From contig CP136062.1 of NCBI GenBank assembly GCA_032622095.1, positions 162,500,875-162,564,874 of the forward strand: a stretch of DNA of 64,000 nucleotides, read 5' to 3'. Below the pieces are notes generated by a model. The model was given only the letters and a program-made list of their open reading frames with translations, searched no databases and was not told the origin of the DNA. The DNA is from Siphonodentalium dalli (taxonomy: Eukaryota > Mollusca > Scaphopoda > Gadilida > Siphonodentaliidae). A program made the translations under genes and the position numbers. This document shows positions 32,811 to 42,980 of the stretch, in pieces (position 1 is the stretch's first letter; the number at the start of each line of letters is the position of its first letter).

Positions 32811-34890
32811 AAAGTTTAAGTTACCCCCTTGTATACAAGTATCTCCTATGTTAATCAACCAGTTACCCCCTTGTATACAAGTATCTCTTTGTTAATCAAC
32901 CAGTTACCCCCTTGTATACAAGTATCTCCTATGTTAATCAACCGATCATTTAAGTTACCCCCTTGTATACAAGTATCTCTTTGTTAATCAACCAGTTACC
33001 CCCTTGTATACAAGGATCTCCTATGTTAATCAACCATTTACACCCTTGTATACAAGTATCTCCTATGTTAATCAACCGATCGTTTAAGTTACCCCCTTGT
33101 ATACAAGTATCTCCTATGTTAATCAACCAGTTACCCCCTTGTATACAAGTATCTACCTATGTTAATCAACCAGTTACCCCCTTGTATACAAGTATCTCCT
33201 ATGTTAATCAACCAGTTACCCCCTTGTATACAAGTATCTACCTATGTTAATCAACCAGTTACCCCCTTGTATACAAGTATCTACCTATGTTAATCAACCA
33301 GTTACCCCCTTGTATACAAGTATCTCCTATGTTAATCAACCAGTTACCCCCTTGTATACAAGTATCTACCTATGTTAATCAACCAGTTACCCCCTTGTAT
33401 ACAAGTATCTCCTATGTTAATCAACCAGTTACCCCCTTGTATACAAGTATCTACCTATGTTAATCAACCAGTTACCCCCTTGTATACAAGTATCTCCTAT
33501 GTTAATCAACCAGTTACCCCCTTGTATACAAGTATCTACCTATGTTAATCAACCAGTTACCCCCTTGTATACAAGTATCTCCTATGTTAATCAACCAGTT
33601 ACCCCCTTGTATACAAGTATCTACCTATGTTAATCAACCAGTTACCCCCTTGTATACAAGTATCTCCTATGTTAATCAACCAGTTACCCCCTTGTATACA
33701 AGTATCTACCTATGTTAATCAACCAGTTACCCCCTTGTATACAAGTATCTCCTATGTTAATCAACCAGTTACCCCCTTGTATACAAGTATCTACCTATGT
33801 TAATCAACCAGTTACCCCCTTGTATACAAGTATCTCCTATGTTAATCAACCGATCGTTTAAGTTACCCCCTTGTATACAAGTATCTCCTATGTTAATCAA
33901 CCAGTTACCCCCTTGTATACAAGTATCTCCTATGTTAATCAACCGATCGTTTAAGTTACCCCCTTGTATACAAGTATCTCCTATGTTAATCAACCAGTTA
34001 CCCCCTTTGTATACAAGTATCTACCTATGTTAATCAATCGATCGTTTAAGTTACCCCCTTGTATACAAGTATCTCCTATATTAATCAACCAGTTACCCCT
34101 TGTATACAAGTATATACCTATGTTAATCAACCAGTTACCCCCTTGTATACAAGTATCTACTATATTAATCAATTAGTTACCCCTTGTATACAAGTATCTA
34201 CCTATGTTAATCAACCGATCGTTTAAGTTACCCCCTTGTATACAAGTATCTCCTATATTAATCAATTAGTTACCCCTTGTATACAAGTATCTACCTATGT
34301 TAATCAACCGATCGTTTAAGTTACCCCCTTGTATACAAGTATCTCCTATATTAATCAACCAGTTACCCCTTCTATACAAGTATCTACCTATGTTAATCAA
34401 CCGATCGTTTAAGTTACCCCCTTGTATACAAGTATCTCCTATATTAATCAACCAGTTACCCCTTGTATACAAGTATCTACCTATGTTAATCAACCGATCG
34501 TTTAAGTTACCCCCTTGTATACAAGTATCTCCTATGTTAATCAACCAGTTACCCCCTTGTATACAAGTATCTCCTATGTTAATCAACCAGTTACCCCTTG
34601 TATACAAGTATCTCCTATGTTAATCAACCAGTTACCCCCTTGTATACAAGTATCTCCTATGTTAATCAACCAGTTACCCCTTGTATACAAGTATCTACCT
34701 ATGTTAATCAACCGATCGTTTAAGTTACCCCCCTTGTATACAAGTATCTCCTATGTTAATCAACCGATCGTTTAAGTTACCCCCTTGTATACAGGTATCT
34801 CCTATGTTAATCAATCAGTTACCCCCTTGTATACAAGTACCTCCTATGTTAATCAACCAGTTACCCCCTTGTATACAAGTATCTCCTATG
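32811..34890. repeat. 42-bp minisatellite with higher-order structure
   Basis: About 49 units of GTTACCCCCTTGTATACAAG followed by TATCTCCTATGTTAATCAACCA. The core CTTGTATACAAG is a perfect palindrome. Variants are CTCCTATG versus CTACCTATG, and CCAG versus CCGATCGTTTAAG. Between about 33140 and 33830 the CTCC and CTACC forms alternate strictly, giving an ~85-bp dimer. Between 34030 and 34510 a ~95-bp dimer containing CGATCGTTTAA is repeated. Because the basic unit is 14 codons, long ORFs occur on both strands; these are artefacts. The array is ended by the family E insertion and resumes briefly at 35366-35390. Confidence 0.92.
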
Positions 34891-35369
34891 TTAAAGGTAC
34901 TCAATCCGATCAGAGGGTCCCCATCTCAACAGATTCCAACAACAACAATCCGATCAGAGGGTCCTATATTACTATTTCTTTGGCTTTTGGGGTAAAAAAT
35001 ATTTGATTCGAGTCGAGGAACCCATCAAACAAAGTTCAGAGTTACTAGATATTGATTTTTGAAATTTGTTATTTTCTCGAGATGAGTACTAATAATTGCC
35101 TTCAACTTCGTAATCTGCTCGAGATGTGTACACCAAAACACTACTCAAACAGACAAGGATGGATAACTCTAAAATCAAGTGGTAATAATAACACAATTTT
35201 GACTGTGTTCTGGGACAGAAAGTATTCCCGATAATGAAAAATAATAGATTTCTAAAAACGATATCTAAAATATTTGAGCTTTGATGGGTGGCTTCCTCGA
35301 CTCAAATCAAATATTTTTGGCCATTGAAATAGTAATTGAGAGGAGTTTTATCGGATTGAGTACCTTTAA
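34891..35369. mobile_element. Family E MITE inserted in the 42-bp minisatellite
   Basis: A full-length copy in which the minisatellite unit ...CCTATGTTAATCAACC is split as CCTATGTTAA and TTAATCAACC. This exactly demonstrates TTAA duplication. Confidence 0.88.
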
Positions 35370-35678
35370 TCAACCGATCATTTTGAAATTTTTAACGAAT
35401 TGAGAACATGGGAAATGCAGAATATTATGCGAGTTAAATACTCCGATGGTTTTCTAACTTTCTTCTGAATGCCGCTGAATTGAAAAATTTGCCATTTTCC
35501 AAAACCACACTTTCAACATTGACGCTCAAGAGAATTTCCTGTTGATGGGTTTATTGGGTTATCAATGTTTGCTAAGTGTCATCAGGCTAATTACTGCTTG
35601 GAATTTTCTTGAACTGAACCAGGTGTCACTCTGTTGGAATTTAGGGGTACAATTTTACGATAGTAAATAAATTAAGGG

Positions 35679-35929
35679 TTAACCCTTTGAGTGCCAGGTC
35701 CGATTTTTGTATCAACCCATATACCCTGTGCCAATGCATTCTCTTATATATGCGAGTCGACCATAGGTCGCCTCGCATATATAAGAGAATGCATTGGCCT
35801 AACAATTTTTTTTTTTTTTTTTTTTTTACAATTTTTTACAATTTTAATAATTCATTCTTATATTCTTAAACAGACTTATTGTGTAGGTTTAGGGCCGATA
35901 ATATCGGCCCCTGGCACTCAAAAGGTTAA
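35679..35929. mobile_element. Family B MITE next to a splice donor
   Basis: TTAACCCTTTGAGTGCCAGG at the left and CCTGGCACTCAAAAGGTTAA at the right, cruciform at 35731-35802. It ends 8 bp from the donor dinucleotide of the EGF exon at 35939. Confidence 0.85.
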
Positions 35930-35938
35930 TTTACTTAC

Positions 35939-36052
35939 CAATTTCACACGTTGTTCCTGATGTTCCAGCGACACAGGCACAAGTATATCCATTAACAGCA
36001 TCAGTACATACTCCAGTGTTTTGACATGGAGTTAATGCACATTCATCAATAT
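35939..36052 (-). CDS. Exon: calcium-binding EGF-like domain
   Basis: A 114-bp phase-1/1 exon encoding DIDECALTPCQNTGVC, then [20 protein letters not shown]. Six cysteines and the calcium-binding start are intact; the second half resembles the duplicated exons at 19488-27363. Donor GTAAGT occupies 35933-35938 on the plus strand, and a TTAA-flanked MITE begins immediately beyond it at 35929. It is the most 5' exon seen, 226 bp from the scaffold gap. Confidence 0.83.
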
Positions 36053-36121
36053 CTATAAAACAGATGACAGGAATTTTTATCATGTGTAACCATTGAAAAG
36101 CTCACCCCTGTACAAGCCTGC

Positions 36122-36278
36122 AAATAGTGTCTGTCATTTGCAGATTGAGGTTCAATAAGGTGAATTTAGTGATGCTATCCCACATGGTGGGCTAGCATCA
36201 CCAAATTCACCCTCTGGGAACCTCATTCTGCTTAGGCCTCAACTGCTATGGGAGACCAAGGATCAAATTGAAGTTTCC
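36122..36278. repeat. Family F repeat, cut by the scaffold gap
   Basis: Matches 14430-14525 up to GAAGTTTCC and then runs into N. The assembly broke within this repeat. Confidence 0.65.
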
Positions 36279-36378
36279 NNNNNNNNNNNNNNNNNNNNNN
36301 NNNNNNNNNNNNNNNNNNNNNNNNNNNNNNNNNNNNNNNNNNNNNNNNNNNNNNNNNNNNNNNNNNNNNNNNNNNNNN
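36279..36378. other. Assembly gap (100 N)
   Basis: Exactly 100 N, the usual arbitrary scaffold spacer. The true distance, and possibly more EGF exons, are hidden here. Confidence 0.98.
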
Positions 36379-37177
36379 TATTGTATGATAGTATCACGAA
36401 AAGGCGCAAATAGAATTGGCTTTCATTAGTTGTCTATATGTACAACGGAACAATAATTGAATAAACTCAACAACTCACCACGGGCAAGATTAGCCTACTC
36501 TCGGGATCCAAATAAACATACCGCTATTAGATTTCAAGTAAAAATCCCCTCTATTCGGGGAGGTAAATTACATATATGTGTAAGGCCAAAAAATGAAGAT
36601 GCTATGTTTCCGCACATCGACCGACCCTAAAAATAACCCGCCGACCCTTAACTTTTTATTGACATTTTGAGAAAAAGTCAAAATTAAAATAAAAAAAACA
36701 ACAAATTTTTACTTTTTTAACTTTTTTTTACCACTAATGCTCATAAATAGTGATGATCATTAGTGTTCAAAATACATGGTTTCTAACATATCCCTGTCAA
36801 AAGTGACCATGAAGTGACTGCTGTCTCAAAAGCCCCAGGTGTGTGATGGGTTGTGGATTTTTGGGCATGCATTTTGCAATTTTAATTTCCTGAGAGTGGA
36901 TCTCATGCCTGCTTTATCATGCCTTGTTTGGGGCTTATGGACCGTCACATGGTGGGTGTGTATCTGTATATATACATGTATACAGGTTATCACCACATAT
37001 GTTGTAGAGTTATCTCTATGGGCGTAGCCACTAGCCAGGGTAGAGATTCCTGATATATGATCTAGCTACTAGTACATGTACATGTCTATATAGTTTTTCA
37101 CAATTTACGTAGATCCGTTCATTGCATGTTTATATGTTGAAATCAGCTGGAAACAAGATCTATAGACAGGGTCTGAC
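36379..37177. other. No gene seen right of the gap
   Basis: AT-rich with TACATGTA motifs. No EGF or other domain follows the gap. Confidence 0.45.
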
Positions 37178-37283
37178 CACAGGCCCCTGGGGAAAATTAC
37201 TAAAATACCAATATACATGTACATGTAGACTACATTGGTATAGTCTATATTGGTATTTTAGTAATTTTCCCCAGGGGCCTGTG
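37178..37283. repeat. Inverted repeat with TACATGTACATGTAG loop
   Basis: CACAGGCCCCTGGGGAAAAT and its complement, extending through TACTAAAATACCAATA; arms about 38 bp. Confidence 0.75.
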
Positions 37284-37929
37284 CATCTGACAGGCAGGGA
37301 GAGTGTGTACATAGGCACTTAGCATTGGAACTGGGTTAATTATCTACTTAGATGACTTGATTTTTTTTAACACATGGAAAAAATTGATATTTTATGAAAG
37401 TAGAAGATGTGAGCTTTATGTTCCGCACTGCTGTACAATTTGAAAGTGGTGTCAATACTATGGGAAAGACATGTAAACACTGTATCTTGACACATTTTGA
37501 GGAAAAACAATTTAAATCTAATTTAATCCTATTATACTATACTTAAACTGATGGTGAAGATGTTGTTTTTGGTGTTATTTATCAATGTCTATTTTCTAAC
37601 TATTCCAATATCAAATGCCCAGGGTAACAGGTGTGTTCTGGCCATGTTGGGATGGACATTCTACATAATTATATGGTTTATATGTGTTTTTTTCATTTTA
37701 TTACTAATTTGGCGATAGTTGGTGCACCTACCGGTATCACAGAAAGTCGGCATTTCTCGATGCCAATTGTCATCATGGACGCCATTCTGAATTGTAAATT
37801 TAGCTCTAGGCGATATATCAGATTTTGGATATGTTAATTTTAGAGGATATGATTATTATTGTTCTTCAAAATGGAATAAAAACCAACTTAGTCCAAATGT
37901 TTTTTAGGTCAAAACTTTTATTGACAAGA

Positions 37930-38012
37930 CTATTTTGTCTTTTCACCATTTACACCTGACGTGGTGGTCTGTTCATGTTTTCCCCACATTTCGTCTTGTA
38001 ACTCAGAGGCAG
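37930..38012 (-). CDS. Weak candidate terminal exon with poly(A) signal
   Basis: Reading minus, a possible acceptor (CCTCTGAG) precedes an open segment encoding LQDEMWGKHEQTTTSGVNGEK and stop at 37930. AATAAA follows 7 bp after the stop (37917-37922). This would be a last exon of an unknown minus-strand gene. The acceptor lacks a strong pyrimidine tract and I recognise no family, so chance is quite possible. The upstream extension of this ORF is MITE sequence. Confidence 0.2.
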
Positions 38013-38086
38013 GTACATGTGTAGTTTTAATTAAACTGATTGTGTAATAAATTAAACAAATTTTTAGTACTCCAAGCAACTTAATA

Positions 38087-38265
38087 TACAGTAATGCCCT
38101 AAATAATCGACTCCTTAACCAGAGCAGAATTATGGGCAACTTTTCAGGATTTAGTCGGAAATATGGCTTGTTGCCTTTCATCGGAAAGCTGTCACTGACT
38201 AATCCTGAAAAGTTTCCCATAATTCTGCTCTGGTTAATGAGTCGATTATTTAGGGCATTACTGTA
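38087..38265. mobile_element. Family A MITE, internally shortened
   Basis: TA-flanked termini are perfect; the central part is deleted to GAAAGCTGTCACTGAC. It creates an artificial extension of the ORF at 37930. Confidence 0.8.
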
Positions 38266-38326
38266 CGGTATGTATTGGTTGTGGTAAGTAATAGAATCTG
38301 ATATCTAACGCGTCTTTTGAAGAAAT

Positions 38327-38384
38327 GATTCTGTTGTTGGAATCTGATGATAGGAAACCATTGAATCGGATAATGTATCTTTAA
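38327..38384. mobile_element. Family E terminal fragment
   Basis: 'TTCTGTTGTTGGAATCTGATG' through GTATCTTTAA resembles the E right end. Confidence 0.5.
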
Positions 38385-38445
38385 CCCTTTCAGTGCCAGG
38401 GGCCGATCTGATCGGCCCTAATTTACGGTCTGTAAAATCGGCCCT
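38381..38445. mobile_element. Family B terminal fragment
   Basis: TTAACCCTTTCAGTGCCAGG plus GGCCGATCTGATCGGCCC, abutting a family E fragment at the same TTAA. Confidence 0.65.
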
Positions 38446-38870
38446 ATTTATTTATTAGCCTGAATTTTCCAACTAATTATTGTTTTCAAGCATGCTATCA
38501 TGCATCCACCCAGATGCCTTCGTTCTGTCACTGGTGGGTAGTTAAACTGAACTACGGAATTGAACTAACTGAAGTTCATCGACCAAACATATACATGTAT
38601 ATAGTGCCATACTCAACTGTTAATGACTATAAAAAATTACGATTTGAGTATATTTGAGAAAAAATAATGTGTTCCATTGATCAATATAAATGACTAAAAT
38701 CCATGATGACAATGTGTAGCAAACTGGAAAACCGTTCTATCATTTATTACATCCTTGTCAACAGAGACTATTATTCTCGCATGGATAAATAAGATCCAAC
38801 GGAAACACCTTATCACATTCCAAAAATTATAGAAAAGCTGGCGAACCTTTGAAAACAATATACATCACCA

Positions 38871-39057
38871 CAGTTACTTGACATAAAGCCCCAAAAATAA
38901 GGTTTTTATCGAGTTTATAAATCGGTATCCCTATAAAGAAGGCTATATACATCACCACAGTTACTTGACACAAAGCAGCATAAAGCCTTCTTTACAGGGA
39001 TACCGATTTATAAACTCGATAAAAACCTTATTTTTGGGACTTTATGTCCAGTAACTG
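38871..39057. mobile_element. Palindromic MITE-like element
   Basis: CAGTTACTTGACATAAAGCC at the left and complement ending GTCCAGTAACTG at the right. The arms of ~70 bp share AAAAATAAGGTTTTTATCGAG and TTTATAAATCGGTATCCCT. A partial second copy of the terminus lies in the loop at 38958. Confidence 0.75.
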
Positions 39058-39824
39058 TGACATCACAAACATGGCTGTATAGAGAATGCACTTATTTCCG
39101 AAAAACACACAAGCGCTGCCAACATCACTCAGAAGATTGGCTGATTAGATAAATTTAACAGTAGCAATGAAACAATATCAAATTTATGCAAAAATATAAC
39201 TAACAAAATGAGTGTTTTGGTGCTATATCGACGAATTCGCTAGGGAATAGTTTACATACATATACATGTATGTATGTTTTGAGACCCCTCTTCCCGAATT
39301 ACGTATACATAAATTTTAAGGTTCGAATGAGCCATGTCCGTTTTATGAAATTTGTCATGAATGTTGACATTGACTTATAAGTTATAGATGGGAAACGACT
39401 GAGTCATTTGGGGTTAGCCAAAAAACATCGCTGCCGTAAACTTGCAGGCCTGAAAATTTGAGACGAACGACCGTTCAGTTCGCCTGGAGGTTTTCTAAAA
39501 TTAAAATGAAAATGCCTCGAACGAAAAAAGGTTGTGCCAAAGTTTTATAAATGAAGATCTCGTGATAACTAATTCTCACCTTAATTTTTGCTCAATCAAG
39601 TCCCCAACTTAGACAATCAAATTTATTATGGTAGTTCAATGTCAGAGTTGCCCATCTGTAGTTAATAATACCAGTTGTAGTGATTATAACATGAAGTTGT
39701 GTAAGTCTCCTGCTCAGACCCATGTTATATGTGTGGGTCACCTATAAGCACAAACTGGGCAAATGAAAAATAGATTACACATAATAATTAATGTACTGCC
39801 TCCAAATGAGGAATCAGACCATTG

Positions 39825-40765
39825 ATTTTTATACGCCCTTTTGAAAAAAAGGCCGTATTACATGTATAGTATTGGTCTGTCCGTCTGGGCGGGCGTCCGG
39901 GCGTCCGTTAACCTGTTGTCCGGATGATAACTTTAGTTAGAGTGAACCAAATTTGGTATGTGGGTTTATTAGCCGAAAAGTAAGTTCAAGTTCGAATTTG
40001 GGTTCCGCCCGCCAATTTTCACCGGAGTTATGCCCCTTATTTAACGTTTTTTGACTTAGAAAATCCTTGAAATTTGTTGTCCGGATGATAACTTTAGTAT
40101 ACTTTATCGGAATGAATCCAAATTTGGTATATTACTTTCTCCCACCAAAACACAGGTCAAGTTCGAACTTGGGTTCTGTCCGACCAAAGAGTTATGCCCC
40201 TTTTTCGACTCAGAAAATTCAGTTTTTCTTATGTTTTTTTGGTTTCCGGATGATAACTCAATTTTGGAATTTTTATACGCAAAACCCGTTTTTTTGTGGA
40301 TTACATATATCGAAATACAGCTCAAGTCCGAATTTAGTTTTAATCCGATAATTTTTGCGAGAGTTATGGCCCCTTTTTTGACGTAATTTGACTTAGAAAA
40401 TCCCTGAAATTTGTTATCCGGATGATAACTTTAGTTAGAGTGAACCGATTTTAATCAAATTTGGTGTGTGGGTTTATTAGCAGAAAAGACAGCTCAAGTT
40501 CGAATTTGGGTTCCGTCCGCCAATTTTCACCGGCCCTTATTTGACGTAATTTGACTTAGAAAATCCCTGAAATTTGTTGTCCGCATGATAACTTTACTAG
40601 AGCTTATCGGATTCAATGATAATTTGGTATATTACTTTCTCCCACCAAAACACAGGTCAAGTTCAAATTTGAGTTCCGTCCGCCAATTTTTACCAGAGTT
40701 ATGCCCCTTTTTGATCAGTTTCCGCCGACCCAAGAGAGGGCGTATATTGCACGCCCAGCGTAGCT
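39825..40765. repeat. Family D repeat, long multi-module copy
   Basis: From ATACGCCCTTTTGAAAAAAAG to GAGGGCGTATATTGCACGCC, with modules 'TTGTCCGGATGATAACTTTA', TCAAGTTCGAATTTGGGTTCC and GAGTTATGCCCC at about 39918, 40078, 40240, 40418 and 40578. The ends are complementary (GCCGTAT / ATACGCCC). Confidence 0.65.
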
Positions 40766-41744
40766 CTTGTTGTGGATGGGTTTGAGTACATCACATGATG
40801 TATATAGGAATACTGGCGATGACAATGATATGAACAACAAACTTACCGGTACTGGAAAATACATATGGGGCAAAGAGTCAAAGCAGAAGTACATTGCTGT
40901 ATAAATGAAAATCTAATGAAAATTCAATAGATCAGTTCTGTGTCAAAATATCAGACGAAAATCAACTGTTTGTCTGATCATCATGAAATTTGTCATGAAT
41001 GTTAATATTAATATGTAGATGGGAAGAAGTAATTTTGTCATTTGTTTTCATTTAGATATTGATGATTATGATAAAAGTTGATTAAAAGATTTCCAATGTG
41101 GACCTTTAATTTTTTTAAATAATTAAAAAGTTTTTAAGTTAAACAAATTTGAAAAACTAACACCATTATAACTCTGCCAAGGGTACCCCGAATCACCACA
41201 CCAAATTTGATTAAATCGGTCCAAAATCTTGTGTTATGTACTGGTAAATCTGTTTGGAGCAACATTAAATCCAATTCACCAATTGCCTTTGGACAACTTA
41301 GCTATTGATAAGGCTATATTATTTTCTGATGTCTCTTATGCCAATGTGCAAATAATCTGATAAAGAAGGCTATGGTATCTAATTTAAAATAAAGATTCAA
41401 CAATAAACATCACATGATATTAACAGTAGACATCTCTGCTGCAGAGTTATATCTTCAGATGGTCTGATATCATTATAATTGTTATTGGTTTAATAGAGGT
41501 CAGTGTTCAACATAAACAATTCCTGTGATATTTTGACAGCTCTGCTATATAATTGATATTAATGGGTCAGTGGTGAGGTTGCTTATCTGTATACTAGGAC
41601 ACATTATTATTGTAAACTTAAATTGAACTCTCTTAACCCAAGTATTCCATGTCCAGGTCACACCTACACATTTAACCCATGGGCTTGCTGGCTGTGGTGG
41701 TTTAGCATTACAGATCCTGTACCAGTGCATTCTCTTATATAAAT

Positions 41745-41910
41745 GCCAGTGACCCATAAATTCCAATAATTTGTGTTATGTTCATTTGTCTATAATAGTA
41801 CATAACAGTATACTCTATAATTCAACACCAAAACTCTCATTTATCCGATCATATTAAATTTTTATCGCCAAGGTATGGGTTAACATCTGCCGATCGTGAT
41901 CGGCCTCTCG
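41745..41910. repeat. Family H repeat, opposite orientation
   Basis: The complement of the 11470 copy, ending CCGATCGTGATCGGCCTCTCG, abutting the retroelement fragment at 41917. It is preceded at 41716-41744 by a decayed B palindrome half. Confidence 0.6.
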
Positions 41911-41916
41911 TATCTA

Positions 41917-42450
41917 TCAGATTTGTTGTGTGTTTAGCATTTTTTTTACAAAATAAAAGAAATGTTCTTTGTTTTCTACCCTCTTACATTCTTTACAAAT
42001 GCGATCTTTAATGTCTGGTTTTTGGTAGTTCTGAACTTCTTGTCTATCTTTCTCAATTGCTAGAGAATGAGCACTTATCCGGAGCGCTGTTAAAAATATC
42101 TTCTATTTGATGTTGATATTCCGAAATTTAAGTAATCTTGGCACGTAACTTTGATTTTTAACTTGTCATACAAATGTAATTTGCTATCTGATACTTTCTC
42201 AGCTAGATATATATATACGAAATGTTATTCAATTTATTTTTCATAAGAACTTGTGATCAGGTCATCTAAATTGTCTTCCGTTATACAATTCAGTTCAATG
42301 TTAAATTTAATCATGGCAGATTTAATAACCGTCAATACCAGGACGAATATCCCTGATTAGATAATTCTTTATCTAATGTGTATACTTCTTTTAATAAATG
42401 GTATGACTCTTCTGGTAGTTTTTCTAATCTTATCATGTACTTCAGGCCAA
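41917..42450 (-). pseudogene. Degenerate retroelement C-terminal fragment (RISAHSL ... RICKEC type)
   Basis: The minus strand reads FLTALRISAHSLAIEKDR, QEVQNYQKPDIKDRICKEC, KRVENKEHFFYFVKK and stops at 41917. The LR-I-S-AH-L-x-IE and R-I-C-x-x-C...VE-x-K/E-HF pattern is a C-terminal module found after retroelement-type polymerases in marine invertebrates. Upstream, VPRLLKFRNINIK ends at an in-frame TAG and the remainder needs frameshifts. The element class is inferred. Confidence 0.55.
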
Positions 42451-42754
42451 AAAAATTAAATTAAAAATTAAATTAAAAAACAATTTACATGTATATTTTA
42501 ATCAGATCAAATGTTATTTTAAATATATATTTTTTTAAACTAACATGGTACATATATTCATTCAGTCACATGCCGGTTCCGACATGGGTTCCAACATGGT
42601 CGAGGGGGACACTAATATTTTGACATAAACATGTGTATTAATATAATTACATACCAGTAACTAGCAATGTCTTTCAGTAATACAGAGGCAGTTTATTTGA
42701 CATAAATTACATGTGCCTCAATCATGCAGGTATCATTGTCTGTGTGTCCGTAAA

Positions 42755-42980
42755 CAATTTCCTTTGGCTTGGGCTACAGGTCGTACCTTTGGTCTGATCT
42801 TTATGAAATTTGTCATGAATGTTGACATTGACATGTAGATGGGAACGAGTCATTTTGGGGTAATTCGGCCAAAAACATGGCCGCTGGCGGCCATCTTGGA
42901 TTTCAAAATTAAATCCATTGGCGTGGGCTACAGGTTGTACTGTTTGTCTGATCCTCATGAAATTTGTCATGGATGTTAAT
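42755..42980 (-). repeat. Family C dispersed repeat
   Basis: Matches 29500-29700, including ATCCATTGGCGTGGGCTACAG and the CGGCCATGTTTTTGGCC-type hairpin. Confidence 0.6.

Larger units (their letters stand above)
5377..36052 (-). other. Partial gene for a multi-EGF-domain extracellular protein (eight exons seen)
   Basis: Eight separate minus-strand segments, each bounded by AG acceptor and GT donor, each encode one six-cysteine EGF-like domain. All introns are phase 1, so the exons splice together in any combination without loss of frame. In transcript order they begin at 36052, 31664, 28865, 27363, 26314, 19601, 17661 and 5490. No signal peptide, membrane segment or other domain is seen, so both ends of the gene lie outside what is visible; the upstream side runs into an assembly gap at 36279. 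Known families built this way include fibropellins, Notch and its ligands, and other cell-surface or matrix proteins; the sequence does not separate these. The 12-kb interval between the last two exons contains only repeats in my reading. Confidence 0.85.

Noticed and set aside
33769-34775. Long ORFs on both strands (MLINQLPPCIQVSP and LINIGDTCIQGGN repeats)
   Set aside because: They are created by a 42-bp unit, divisible by three, free of stops in several frames. Simultaneous opening on both strands and unit indels changing the frame argue against coding.
32811-34890. CRISPR array
   Set aside because: Spacers are not unique: the repeated block covers the whole unit, and the genome is animal.
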